A DNA stretch of 12,193 nucleotides from Lachnospiraceae bacterium (GTDB taxonomy: Bacteria; Bacillota; Clostridia; Lachnospirales; Lachnospiraceae). The DNA lies in contig DOVL01000067.1 of NCBI GenBank assembly GCA_003520105.1, positions 4,417 through 16,609 of the forward strand. The letters are read 5' to 3'. A model generated the notes under the pieces. That model saw nothing but the letters and a program-made list of their open reading frames with translations. It did no database searches and had not been told where the DNA came from. Below are positions 7,101-12,193 of this stretch, in pieces. Numbering within the stretch: the stretch's first letter is position 1; every line of letters begins with the position of its first letter. The position numbers were made by a program, and so were the translations under genes.

Positions 7101-8335
7101 AATTCTGCAAGAGAGCTAAGGCAATAAAAGTTCAGATGCTTGGGAGAGAGCTGATGAAAGCACATCCCAGAATCTGGGGAATGATTCTCGGTGGCACAGG
7201 CCAAACTGAGCTGAAGCGCGAGTGCTTTGAAAAGGGCGAGATTCGTCTCGGATGGCGTGAGGTCAGCGACGAAGATGTGGAAGGCGATTACTATGGAGAT
7301 ACGAATACATCTTGGCAGGCCAAACATATGGTATCTGACTTTAAGAATGTTATGGAGATCGGTGATCTCGTAGTAATTGAGAAAAGCAATACAAGCATCG
7401 ATGCGATTGGTGTCGTTACTGGAGAATACATATATGACGAATCTTATGGTAGGTATCCAAGAAGTCGTAAAGTTGAATGGCTTGTAAAAGACATCGACGA
7501 GGATATGCTACCATACCTGCCAAATGGCAGAAAACAGTTATCACGCTTCTCGTTATTTGCTTTCGACTATATCGGAATGGATGCCATCTCTCAGATACTG
7601 AATGAGAATACTAACGCTCCTGTCCTTGAGGTAGAGCAGGAGACGAAACCATATGTATTTATCATTGATGAAATCAATCGAGGGAATATCTCTAAGATCT
7701 TTGGTGAATTGATCACCCTGATAGAGGATAAAAAACGAGCAGGCGCGTCTGAAGCAATGGAAGCGATACTGCCATATTCTGGGGAAGCCTTCTCTGTACC
7801 AAACAATGTCTTTATTTTGGGAACGATGAACACTGCGGATCGGTCCATAGCCCTTATGGATACAGCTCTTCGGAGAAGATTTGAATTCAAGGAGATGATG
7901 CCGAATCCTGAAGTATTGCATAGTTTGGGCGTTGGAAAGATTGATGTAGATGGAGAGCAGCTGAATGTGGCCAGAATGCTGGACATAATAAATAAGAGAA
8001 TCGAATACTTATTTGATCGTGAGCATACAATTGGTCATGCCTTCTTTACGAAGTTGGCAGATGATGCTTCTCTTGAAACACTCGCGAGCATTTTTGAGAA
8101 AAAGGTAATTCCCCTTCTACAGGAGTACTTTTACGAAGATTATGAAAAGATCCAGCTTGTTTTAGGTGATGATAATAAAGCGGATGAATTCAAATTCATT
8201 TTAGATAGAACTGTAAAAGCCGAAGACATATTCAATAGTAATCCAGATATTGATCTTCCGGATAAAGGCTATAGTGTGCAGCATAAAGCGTTCCGGAAAC
8301 TGGAAAGCTATAAGCAGATTGCTAAGGGCTTATGA
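4145..8335 (+). CDS. mcrB: Giant McrB-family GTPase with EVE-like modified-base reader domains
   Basis: A 1396-aa AAA+ GTPase subunit of a type IV, modification-dependent restriction system. E. coli McrB has about 460 aa, so most of this protein is extra recognition modules. In order: about 1-250, a helical domain with FGTGFF (120-125) and an LHCLHPYTFPVMNANMG core (179-195) I cannot name; 261-375, a second unnamed module ending in IRLGW (329-333); 380-530, an EVE-like PUA-fold domain (WLIAWNQKNWDW, QQWSPQSSGIEI); about 585-705, a module with SNWVNQ (593-598); 752-880, a module opening WWPSLSEYDPG. The GTPase core has Walker A GPPGTGKT (899-906), FTTFHQSYGYEEFIEGI (948-964), Walker B FIIDEINRG (D1175/E1176), the McrB signature MNTADRS (1228-1234) and LRRRF (1242-1246). 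A PUA/EVE-like domain is inserted at about 1008-1125. Start 4145 is favoured by its ribosome binding site; 4082 would add 21 residues. mcrC follows 1 bp later. Confidence 0.93.
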   Translation: MAQGYDVQAIMNLLRGKSEMNPDEHDGCYELMRETIEAYSKLKDFSVLDYKDLNLVYLTTVGTWRQGIEAKKNTIKESHLLSDDKEYLTLLLDEIWEKASRGEYTSNQTGVDADISIGLFGTGFFSFGTMTTSQHVQDFIRMCCDLLPMTDDYEMYDRAAKVLTKSFQGMRAASASMVLHCLHPYTFPVMNANMGNKNIFEVLGVKLYKRDNIETYIENCRIIKEFRDRSFLYKNYRIFDIAAWQIEDYAKEHEHGVFGAWEVVSEVVARTEYNDSLIYDHCVDIPKEILWFFRISGIGKGAMQSLVLTYQGISYDGYIRRDFENAMQIRLGWRDALADEFEKTIQDDAEHYLVFKRVEDFNYEISVIELPKEASTESDRVWLIAWNQKNWDWENFSEVCESTKNGKTFVDNWACSNTKPQIGEEVFLIKLGDEPRGIIGHGTVIRPSYEKEHYNAAKAAEGKKQKTIDVRFDRLIDYTKDKFIPQDELNAKCAGQQWSPQSSGIEIKPTVLPGLRKLWEAVTANHKMYGFSEMVSYLADYTGEKYSLPENAGDRAEYMAELGRRGKDARKKFVAFIKDIADQLPGLEYVSCSNWVNQRQVVERYIWAELKKREWKQYPQSVSISISTHDNEVPGDGQYISIRAETRDGTSKPEDYRKQLRLKDCALPQGMVYLVTYTNGVYEYLGTDTEKVKQLCEDGALKKMQILKAIDDLPEKDEAGTIAGEVLQAAEIIQKLYEYVMNEDDVPAQEEWWPSLSEYDPGITAEEYKELFTTESIVKRTWLEALYELYKMPGSTASCKQLGVQYSYSPAHYISYFSSAAQNIQKETGVGSPEDDKDAKCWPVLFQGKYLQDKSKGSYCYKMREPVKEAIEMLMKEGVFDVKGKKVMTPFDHNMILYGPPGTGKTYCSVQYAVAICDEKSLSQIYSYAYKDVLRRYKELEEEGRIAFTTFHQSYGYEEFIEGIKPKLDSESDSIGYTIEDGVFKKFCKRAKAIKVQMLGRELMKAHPRIWGMILGGTGQTELKRECFEKGEIRLGWREVSDEDVEGDYYGDTNTSWQAKHMVSDFKNVMEIGDLVVIEKSNTSIDAIGVVTGEYIYDESYGRYPRSRKVEWLVKDIDEDMLPYLPNGRKQLSRFSLFAFDYIGMDAISQILNENTNAPVLEVEQETKPYVFIIDEINRGNISKIFGELITLIEDKKRAGASEAMEAILPYSGEAFSVPNNVFILGTMNTADRSIALMDTALRRRFEFKEMMPNPEVLHSLGVGKIDVDGEQLNVARMLDIINKRIEYLFDREHTIGHAFFTKLADDASLETLASIFEKKVIPLLQEYFYEDYEKIQLVLGDDNKADEFKFILDRTVKAEDIFNSNPDIDLPDKGYSVQHKAFRKLESYKQIAKGL
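6790..6808 (+). promoter_or_regulatory. Possible internal translation start for a short McrB isoform
   Basis: AAAGGGG (6790-6796) lies 9 bp before an in-frame ATG (6806, Met888), only 11 residues before Walker A. Initiation here would give a protein of 509 aa containing just the GTPase core with its insertion. E. coli mcrB is known to make a short form lacking the DNA-binding domain from an internal start. The match to the anti-Shine-Dalgarno includes a wobble, so this is a candidate only. Confidence 0.35.
7166..7520 (+). other. EVE/PUA-like domain inserted within the McrB GTPase core
   Basis: Residues about 1008-1125 lie between the conserved FHQSYGYEEFIEGI segment and Walker B. They read as a small beta-barrel reader: PRIWGMILGG, KGEIRLGW, an IGDLVVIEKSNTSIDAIGVV segment and RKVEWL. 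This order (opening W, G-I-x-L-G-W, G-D-x-V, G-I/V-V, closing V-x-W) is that of EVE-family PUA-like domains, which bind modified bases. The GTPase core resumes normally with YVFIIDEINRG. It is a separate domain from the EVE-like module at residues 380-530. Confidence 0.7.
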
Positions 8336-8336
8336 T

Positions 8337-9629
8337 ATGAAGAAAATGCTGGAAGTAAGGGAATTTGATAAGATTTCCTGCAATGAACGTTTTAAAACAG
8401 AGTACGCTTATCTTCCAGAGCCGGTCTTTCGAGATTTGGAAGAATTCATTCACGCATTTGCCGGTGATGAGGAATATGCTGATGCACTGGAATTCTTGAA
8501 GATTGGCTTCCGAAGGAATGTAGGCGACATTATTTCGGTAAACAATTATGTCGGACTGATCCAGATGCAAAATGGGTATCAGATACAGGTCCTTCCTAAG
8601 ATTGATTTTGGCCGCGATCCGGACATCAAAAATGAAGAGACAAAGAGAGTATTTCTCCGCATGCTTCGCACGATGAAGGACTTTCCGAGTAAGATCTTCA
8701 ATGATGCAAATCTAAAGATGGACCGTATGACTCTTTATGAGATTTTCATCAATATGTATTTACAGGAAGTACGTAACCTTGTGAAGCATGGAATAAAATC
8801 TTCCTATATTAGTAGGGAAGATAATCTGGGCTTTTATAAAGGGAAGTTAGTGGTGAATGAGCATCTTAAGCGGAATGCTGCCCACGGAGAGAGATTCTAT
8901 GTCCAATACGATGAATATCTTGTCGACAGAGCGGAGAATCGACTGGTGAAGGCTACATTGCTGAAGTTACAGAGCATTACAAGTAGCGCGGAAAACCATA
9001 AAGTAATTCGGCAGCTGCTCACAGCATTTGAGATGGTAAGACCCTCTATAAATCACCAGAAAAACTTCTCACGAGTGGTGATTGATCGCAACACAAAGGA
9101 TTATGGTATGCTGATGCGCTGGTCCAGAGTGTTTTTGCTAAATAAGAGCTTTACTACGTTTTCCGGTGGAACTAATGCAAGAGCTCTGTTATTTCCAATG
9201 GAGAAGGTATTCGAGTCCTATGTGGCTAAACAGCTTAAAAAGACATTTGCAGACCTGGACTGGGATATATCGTGTCAGGATAAGGGATATTATTTGTTTG
9301 ACTCTCCGCGGCAGTTTGCTTTGCGGCCGGATATTGTGATAACCAGGGAAGATGGATCAAAGGTCATACTGGATACGAAGTGGAAGATCCTCGTTGATAA
9401 GCCGCGCATAAACTACGGGATTGCACAAGCGGATATGTACCAGATGTACGCGTATGCAAAGAAATATGATACTGCGGAAATATGGCTGCTCTATCCAGTA
9501 AATCAGGAGATGCGGGACCATCAGGATATTTCGTTTGATAGTGACGATGGAGTTAATGTCAGGGTTTTCTTTGTTGATGTTGCAAATATTGAAGAGAGCC
9601 TCTCAGACCTTCGATTAAGGTTGTTATGA
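8337..9629 (+). CDS. mcrC: McrC-family nuclease subunit of type IV restriction system
   Basis: A 430-aa McrC, the nuclease partner that binds the McrB GTPase ring and cuts DNA once GTP-driven translocation engages two modified sites (known for the E. coli system). The C-terminal third carries the PD-(D/E)xK site: LRPDIVI with Asp332, then ILDTKWK with Asp346 and Lys348. The N-terminal half has the McrBC-family pattern, including NYVGLIQMQNGYQIQVLPKI and the central YISREDNLGFYKGKLVVNEHLKRN block. ATG 8337 begins 1 bp after the mcrB stop and has AAGGG (8324-8328) 8 bp upstream; in-frame starts further up would lie inside mcrB. Translational coupling is therefore likely. All expected catalytic residues are present, so the nuclease should be active. 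At 430 aa it is longer than E. coli McrC (about 350 aa). Confidence 0.94.
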   Translation: MKKMLEVREFDKISCNERFKTEYAYLPEPVFRDLEEFIHAFAGDEEYADALEFLKIGFRRNVGDIISVNNYVGLIQMQNGYQIQVLPKIDFGRDPDIKNEETKRVFLRMLRTMKDFPSKIFNDANLKMDRMTLYEIFINMYLQEVRNLVKHGIKSSYISREDNLGFYKGKLVVNEHLKRNAAHGERFYVQYDEYLVDRAENRLVKATLLKLQSITSSAENHKVIRQLLTAFEMVRPSINHQKNFSRVVIDRNTKDYGMLMRWSRVFLLNKSFTTFSGGTNARALLFPMEKVFESYVAKQLKKTFADLDWDISCQDKGYYLFDSPRQFALRPDIVITREDGSKVILDTKWKILVDKPRINYGIAQADMYQMYAYAKKYDTAEIWLLYPVNQEMRDHQDISFDSDDGVNVRVFFVDVANIEESLSDLRLRLL

Positions 9630-9669
9630 AAGATTTTTGATAGAAGAAGTGAATGGAGCATTGAAACAT

Positions 9670-10317
9670 ATGTCATTTAAACCACCATTTGAAGTAGGAG
9701 CAGTCGTATCTAATGCGGTTATGACAGAAGCCTTTAAGGTCGGGAACATGGGCGGGATGCGTCGCTCAAAGACTACAGGCACCTTGGTGCTGATCAGCGA
9801 TAATACAAAAGGCTTGTATAGCGACAAGTGGAACGATGGAGTATTGCATTATACCGGTATGGGAAAAATTGGTGATCAAGCTTTAGATAAGACGCAAAAT
9901 AAAACCTTGGCAGAATCAAAGAACAATGGTGTGGAAGTCCACCTCTTCGAAGTAAATGAGCCTGGGGAATATACATATTCCGGTGTTGTTGAACTTGCCG
10001 GCCAACCATATCAGGAGACGCAGCCTGACGATAATGGAAATCCACGAAAAGTATGGATGTTTCCTCTCAAAAAGGCTTCTGAAGTAAAAGAAGAGGCGGC
10101 CGCACAGCCGAAAAGTTTTGTAGAAAGTGAACCGGAAAAGCAGTTTAGTGAGATTGCCGTGTATGAACAAACTAAAGTTTATCATAACAGGTACGGTATA
10201 GGTGTCGTTACACGAATTGAAGATGGAAACCTCTATGTTGATTTTACAATAGGTCAGAGAATTTTTATATACCCTGATTCATTTGAAAAAGGATATTTGA
10301 AGATATCAAGAATTTAA
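9670..10317 (+). CDS. ScoMcrA-type SRA domain protein with Tudor/SH3-like tail
   Basis: A 215-aa protein. Residues 5-135 match the SRA domain of the Streptomyces type IV enzyme ScoMcrA: GGMRRS (28-33), DKWNDGVLHYTGMGKIGDQ (52-70), QNKTLAES (76-83), VEVHLFEV (88-95), the tyrosine-rich segment 101-114 and RKVWMFPLK (126-134). SRA domains bind modified cytosine by base flipping. In ScoMcrA this domain is fused to an HNH nuclease, absent here, so this looks like a stand-alone reader acting with McrBC. After an acidic, low-complexity linker (about 136-163), residues 165-212 (YHNRYGIGVVTRIEDGNLYV onward) resemble the small Tudor/SH3-like barrel at the C-terminus of UvrD/PcrA helicases. ATG 9670 is chosen because it has GGAG (9655-9658) upstream and opens directly on the domain; TTG 9637 and GTG 9649 are in-frame alternatives. 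The gap to mcrC is 40 bp, consistent with one operon. Confidence 0.8.
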   Translation: MSFKPPFEVGAVVSNAVMTEAFKVGNMGGMRRSKTTGTLVLISDNTKGLYSDKWNDGVLHYTGMGKIGDQALDKTQNKTLAESKNNGVEVHLFEVNEPGEYTYSGVVELAGQPYQETQPDDNGNPRKVWMFPLKKASEVKEEAAAQPKSFVESEPEKQFSEIAVYEQTKVYHNRYGIGVVTRIEDGNLYVDFTIGQRIFIYPDSFEKGYLKISRI

Positions 10318-10330
10318 ATACATTTATAAC

Positions 10331-10336
10331 AGGAGA
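10331..10336 (+). promoter_or_regulatory. Ribosome binding site of the AIPR gene
   Basis: AGGAGA 6 bp before ATG 10343. The 25-bp gap after the SRA gene holds no terminator hairpin and no room for a separate leader, so co-transcription with the restriction operon is likely. Confidence 0.75.
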
Positions 10337-10342
10337 AAGATT

Positions 10343-12061
10343 ATGGCTTTGACAAAATACGATTCATATTACAGTAAAATATCTGAGCAGCTAAATACTA
10401 TTATGACTGATAATGAATATAAAACGCAGTCTTTGGCATTTGCCCATTGGTATCTATCAAAATATCAAAAGCTTGATGATCAGCAAATTTCAGAAGCACT
10501 AATAGATGGTGCTGATGATGTCGGTATTGATGCAATTGTTATTGATGAATCCGCTGAGGCTTTAACAATATTTCAATTTAAATTTCCTGCGAAGAAGGAG
10601 ACTATTCTGAGAGAAATTGTTCAAGGAGATATTTTAAAAACTTGGAATGGATTTGAAACTCTAATTGATAATGATATCAAGTATGAAGGCACTAATACAA
10701 GGTTTGCTGAGTTTAAAAATCAGTTGGAAGACACTCTAATAACTCAATTTAAAATCGTGTTTGTAAGTTATAACAAAGGTGTAGTTGCAAACAGGTCAAC
10801 TATAGAAAGGTTAGTAGATCGTTTTCGTAGAGACTCAGGAAGTAATGTTGATATTGTATACCATGATGTGTATGCGATTGCAAACATCTATGAAAGATTG
10901 AACCGAAAGAATAATATAAGAATCAGTCTAAAGTACAAGCAAATGCCGTCTTCTTATAACGTTGAAGCAAGAGGGATCAATTCATTTGTTGGATTCGTAA
11001 GCGCAGTAGATTTGGTAGATGCAATTAGCCCTTATATTGCAACCATATTTGATGAGAATATTCGGCTTTATGAATATGGATCAAAGGTTAATGAGGGGAT
11101 AAATCGGACCGCAACATCTTCTGATCAAGCAGATATGTTTTATTTTTATAATAATGGAGTAGTTTTTATCTGTGACAAAGGAGCTAATAGCCCTGCTTCT
11201 AACGAGATTGTTTTGGAGGGAGCGTCTGTTGTTAATGGTTGTCAAACATTGAACGTGCTTTATAATGCCAAACAGAAAGGTAAACTCAAAAGTGAAGTGT
11301 GTTTGCCAGTTAGAATCATTGAGATATTGGATTATAGTGAAAGAATGAAAATTACTGAGTTTTTAAATTCACAAACCCAAATTAAGGCAAGCTATTTTGT
11401 CTCTAACCATCCAATAATCCGTGATCTTCAAGATAAATTACTTGAAAAAGGGTATTTCTTGGAACGTCAAATAAATGAATATCAATTTAAAAAAGACAAG
11501 GGAATTGAAGTGGGCGATAAAGACGTAATTCAGCTTGAGAGCACAATTCAATACTTTGTTGGATACTGGGATAACAGAAATGCAAGTAATGCAAAAAGAG
11601 AAAAGAACAGTTTGTTTGATAAGGTTAAAATTGAAGATTTACTCAGTACCATTAATGAAGATAAGGTTATTGAGGCTTTAACCGTTTATCGACGTATTTC
11701 TGAAGTGTTGACATATTATAGAAAGATGAGGAGAAATAACACAAAAACTGAATTTTCTGCATTTATTGGGGTCACTCAAGAGTGGCTGATAGATAAAAAC
11801 GATTCTTTTAGGTTTATGAATACTGGAGATATTATTCTATTAAATTGCGTGTCAAACTTGAGACGTCAATACAATAAGATAGGAGTCAACGGTGTTCCAT
11901 TGGATGAGTTGATAGTAGAAGCTGTTTTTCTTATCAGGGATCTTGCCAATAAAGATGATGAGACAAATATGGCCACTTTGACTAAGAGTGCAGCATTTTT
12001 TGAAAGAGTGCAAAGATCAATAATAAGCTTGGAAGAAAGATATGTAATCAACCGTGAGTAG
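10343..12061 (+). CDS. AIPR-family abortive phage resistance protein with nuclease-like N-terminus
   Basis: A 572-aa protein of the AIPR family (abortive infection phage resistance). The AIPR core is recognised from FYFYNNGVVFIC (266-277; family motif NNG), EGASVVNGCQT (292-302; family motif VNGxQT) and TEFLNSQTQI (338-347). The N-terminal part contains GADDVGIDAIVID (56-68, Asp63) followed by LTIFQFKF (74-81, Gln78/Lys80), which fits the D...QxK pattern of Mrr-like PD-(D/E)xK nucleases, so a cleaving activity on nucleic acid is plausible. Family members are linked to abortive infection in Lactococcus and often sit beside restriction genes. Base composition is visibly more AT-rich than in mcrB/mcrC, suggesting it joined the island separately. 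It ends at TAG 12059-12061 with no T-tailed plus-strand terminator in the remaining 132 bp. Which signal triggers it, and whether it depends on McrBC, cannot be read from sequence. Confidence 0.88.
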   Translation: MALTKYDSYYSKISEQLNTIMTDNEYKTQSLAFAHWYLSKYQKLDDQQISEALIDGADDVGIDAIVIDESAEALTIFQFKFPAKKETILREIVQGDILKTWNGFETLIDNDIKYEGTNTRFAEFKNQLEDTLITQFKIVFVSYNKGVVANRSTIERLVDRFRRDSGSNVDIVYHDVYAIANIYERLNRKNNIRISLKYKQMPSSYNVEARGINSFVGFVSAVDLVDAISPYIATIFDENIRLYEYGSKVNEGINRTATSSDQADMFYFYNNGVVFICDKGANSPASNEIVLEGASVVNGCQTLNVLYNAKQKGKLKSEVCLPVRIIEILDYSERMKITEFLNSQTQIKASYFVSNHPIIRDLQDKLLEKGYFLERQINEYQFKKDKGIEVGDKDVIQLESTIQYFVGYWDNRNASNAKREKNSLFDKVKIEDLLSTINEDKVIEALTVYRRISEVLTYYRKMRRNNTKTEFSAFIGVTQEWLIDKNDSFRFMNTGDIILLNCVSNLRRQYNKIGVNGVPLDELIVEAVFLIRDLANKDDETNMATLTKSAAFFERVQRSIISLEERYVINRE

Positions 12062-12067
12062 AAGTAT

Positions 12068-12106
12068 AGGGGTAAATATTGAAAAAAGTCTTGCTAAAGG
12101 GGTAAA
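12068..12106 (+). repeat. Direct repeat of AGGGGTAAA, 30 bp apart
   Basis: The 9-mer AGGGGTAAA occurs at 12068-12076 and 12098-12106, i.e. about three helical turns apart, between the AIPR stop codon and the inverted repeat. It could be a binding site for a recombinase or regulator. No function is assigned. Confidence 0.4.
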
Positions 12107-12108
12107 AA

Positions 12109-12155
12109 ACACAAGATATAGTATCCAACACATGAAATAACACTATATCTTGTGC
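12109..12155. promoter_or_regulatory. Probable tandem NrdR boxes (13-bp perfect inverted repeat)
   Basis: A perfect inverted repeat (12110-12122 and 12142-12154, 19-bp spacer) resolves into two 16-mers, ACACAAGATATAGTAT (12109-12124) and ACACTATATCTTGTGC (12140-12155), that start 31 bp apart. Both are imperfect ACAC...GTGT palindromes with AT-rich cores, as I recall for the NrdR repressor boxes upstream of ribonucleotide reductase genes, which occur as 16-mers with about 15-16 bp between them. This predicts an nrd gene to the right, outside the window. A TATAGT hexamer (12117-12122) inside the left box could be its -10. The alternative is a minus-strand terminator, since the stem is followed on that strand by six Ts (12104-12109). 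Confidence 0.5.
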
Positions 12156-12193
12156 TGCGGGTGTGGATATTCCGGAGGTCAACACGGTGCTGT

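Larger units (their letters stand above)
1126..12061. mobile_element. Putative serine-recombinase mobile defence island (approximate limits)
   Basis: Two adjacent large serine recombinases are followed by a complete type IV restriction operon and an AIPR-family gene, all co-directional and flanked by genes with housekeeping character. Large serine recombinases normally sit at one end of the element they mobilise, so the left boundary is expected in 1027-1125 and the right one in or after 12062-12108. I found no convincing long direct repeat; serine integrase crossover sites share only a few bases, so this is not disproof. Limits given are gene limits, not proven attachment sites. Confidence 0.45.

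Noticed and set aside
8250..8336. Upstream in-frame ATG (8250) as the start of mcrC.
   Set aside because: It would overlap the end of mcrB by 86 bp with residues unlike McrC. ATG 8337, directly after the mcrB stop, fits better.
4145..10317. Classical type I-III restriction-modification system.
   Set aside because: There is no methyltransferase motif anywhere in the window; the set is McrB, McrC and SRA, i.e. modification-dependent restriction.
10238..10330. Separate promoter for AIPR within the SRA 3' end.
   Set aside because: TTGATT and TTGAAG hexamers exist, but no -10 at proper spacing; the nearest TA-rich hexamer abuts the ribosome binding site, leaving no leader.
12110..12154. Plus-strand rho-independent terminator for AIPR.
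   Set aside because: The hairpin has a 19-nt loop, an AT-rich stem and is followed by CTGCGG, not by Ts. On the minus strand it does have a T run, so a minus-strand terminator remains possible.
1..12193. CRISPR arrays, tRNA or rRNA genes.
   Set aside because: No regularly spaced direct repeats of CRISPR length and no tRNA-like or rRNA-like segments were seen on either strand in the short non-coding parts.

Overview
The window looks like chromosomal DNA of a low-to-moderate G+C Firmicute, most likely a Clostridia/Lachnospiraceae-type gut anaerobe. The reasons are strong purine-rich ribosome binding sites, U-tailed terminators, a DUF6273-type lipoprotein, paired large serine recombinases of the clostridial kind, and a probable NrdR operator pair at the right edge. 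All genes lie on the + strand. The taxonomic placement is an inference from style and gene families.

Layout: (1) 1-130, the 3' end of a peptidoglycan-binding-domain protein. (2) 229-975, a lipoprotein with its own extended -10 promoter and a strong terminator. (3) 1126-3976, two overlapping large serine recombinase genes ending in a strong terminator at 3990-4024. (4) 4145-10317, a type IV restriction operon: a giant McrB-family GTPase (1396 aa), McrC nuclease, and a small SRA-domain protein of the ScoMcrA type with a Tudor/SH3-like tail. (5) 10343-12061, an AIPR-family abortive-infection protein with an N-terminal PD-(D/E)xK-like motif, visibly more AT-rich than the genes before it. (6) 12062-12193, a non-coding edge with a 13-bp perfect inverted repeat that reads well as two NrdR boxes 31 bp apart, which suggests a ribonucleotide reductase gene just outside the window.

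Working model: a recombinase-mobilised defence island inserted between a lipoprotein gene and a core nrd-type gene. No DNA methyltransferase is present, so this is modification-dependent restriction, not classical R-M. The system carries at least three candidate modified-base readers: an EVE-like domain in the N-terminal half of McrB, a second EVE/PUA-like domain inserted inside the McrB GTPase core between Walker A and Walker B, and the separate SRA protein. McrB would assemble as a GTP-driven ring that activates the McrC nuclease. AIPR may be a second, abortive layer.

The most interesting points are the EVE-like insertion in the GTPase core, the multi-reader architecture, a possible internal start that would give a GTPase-only short McrB, and the SRA-Tudor accessory protein.
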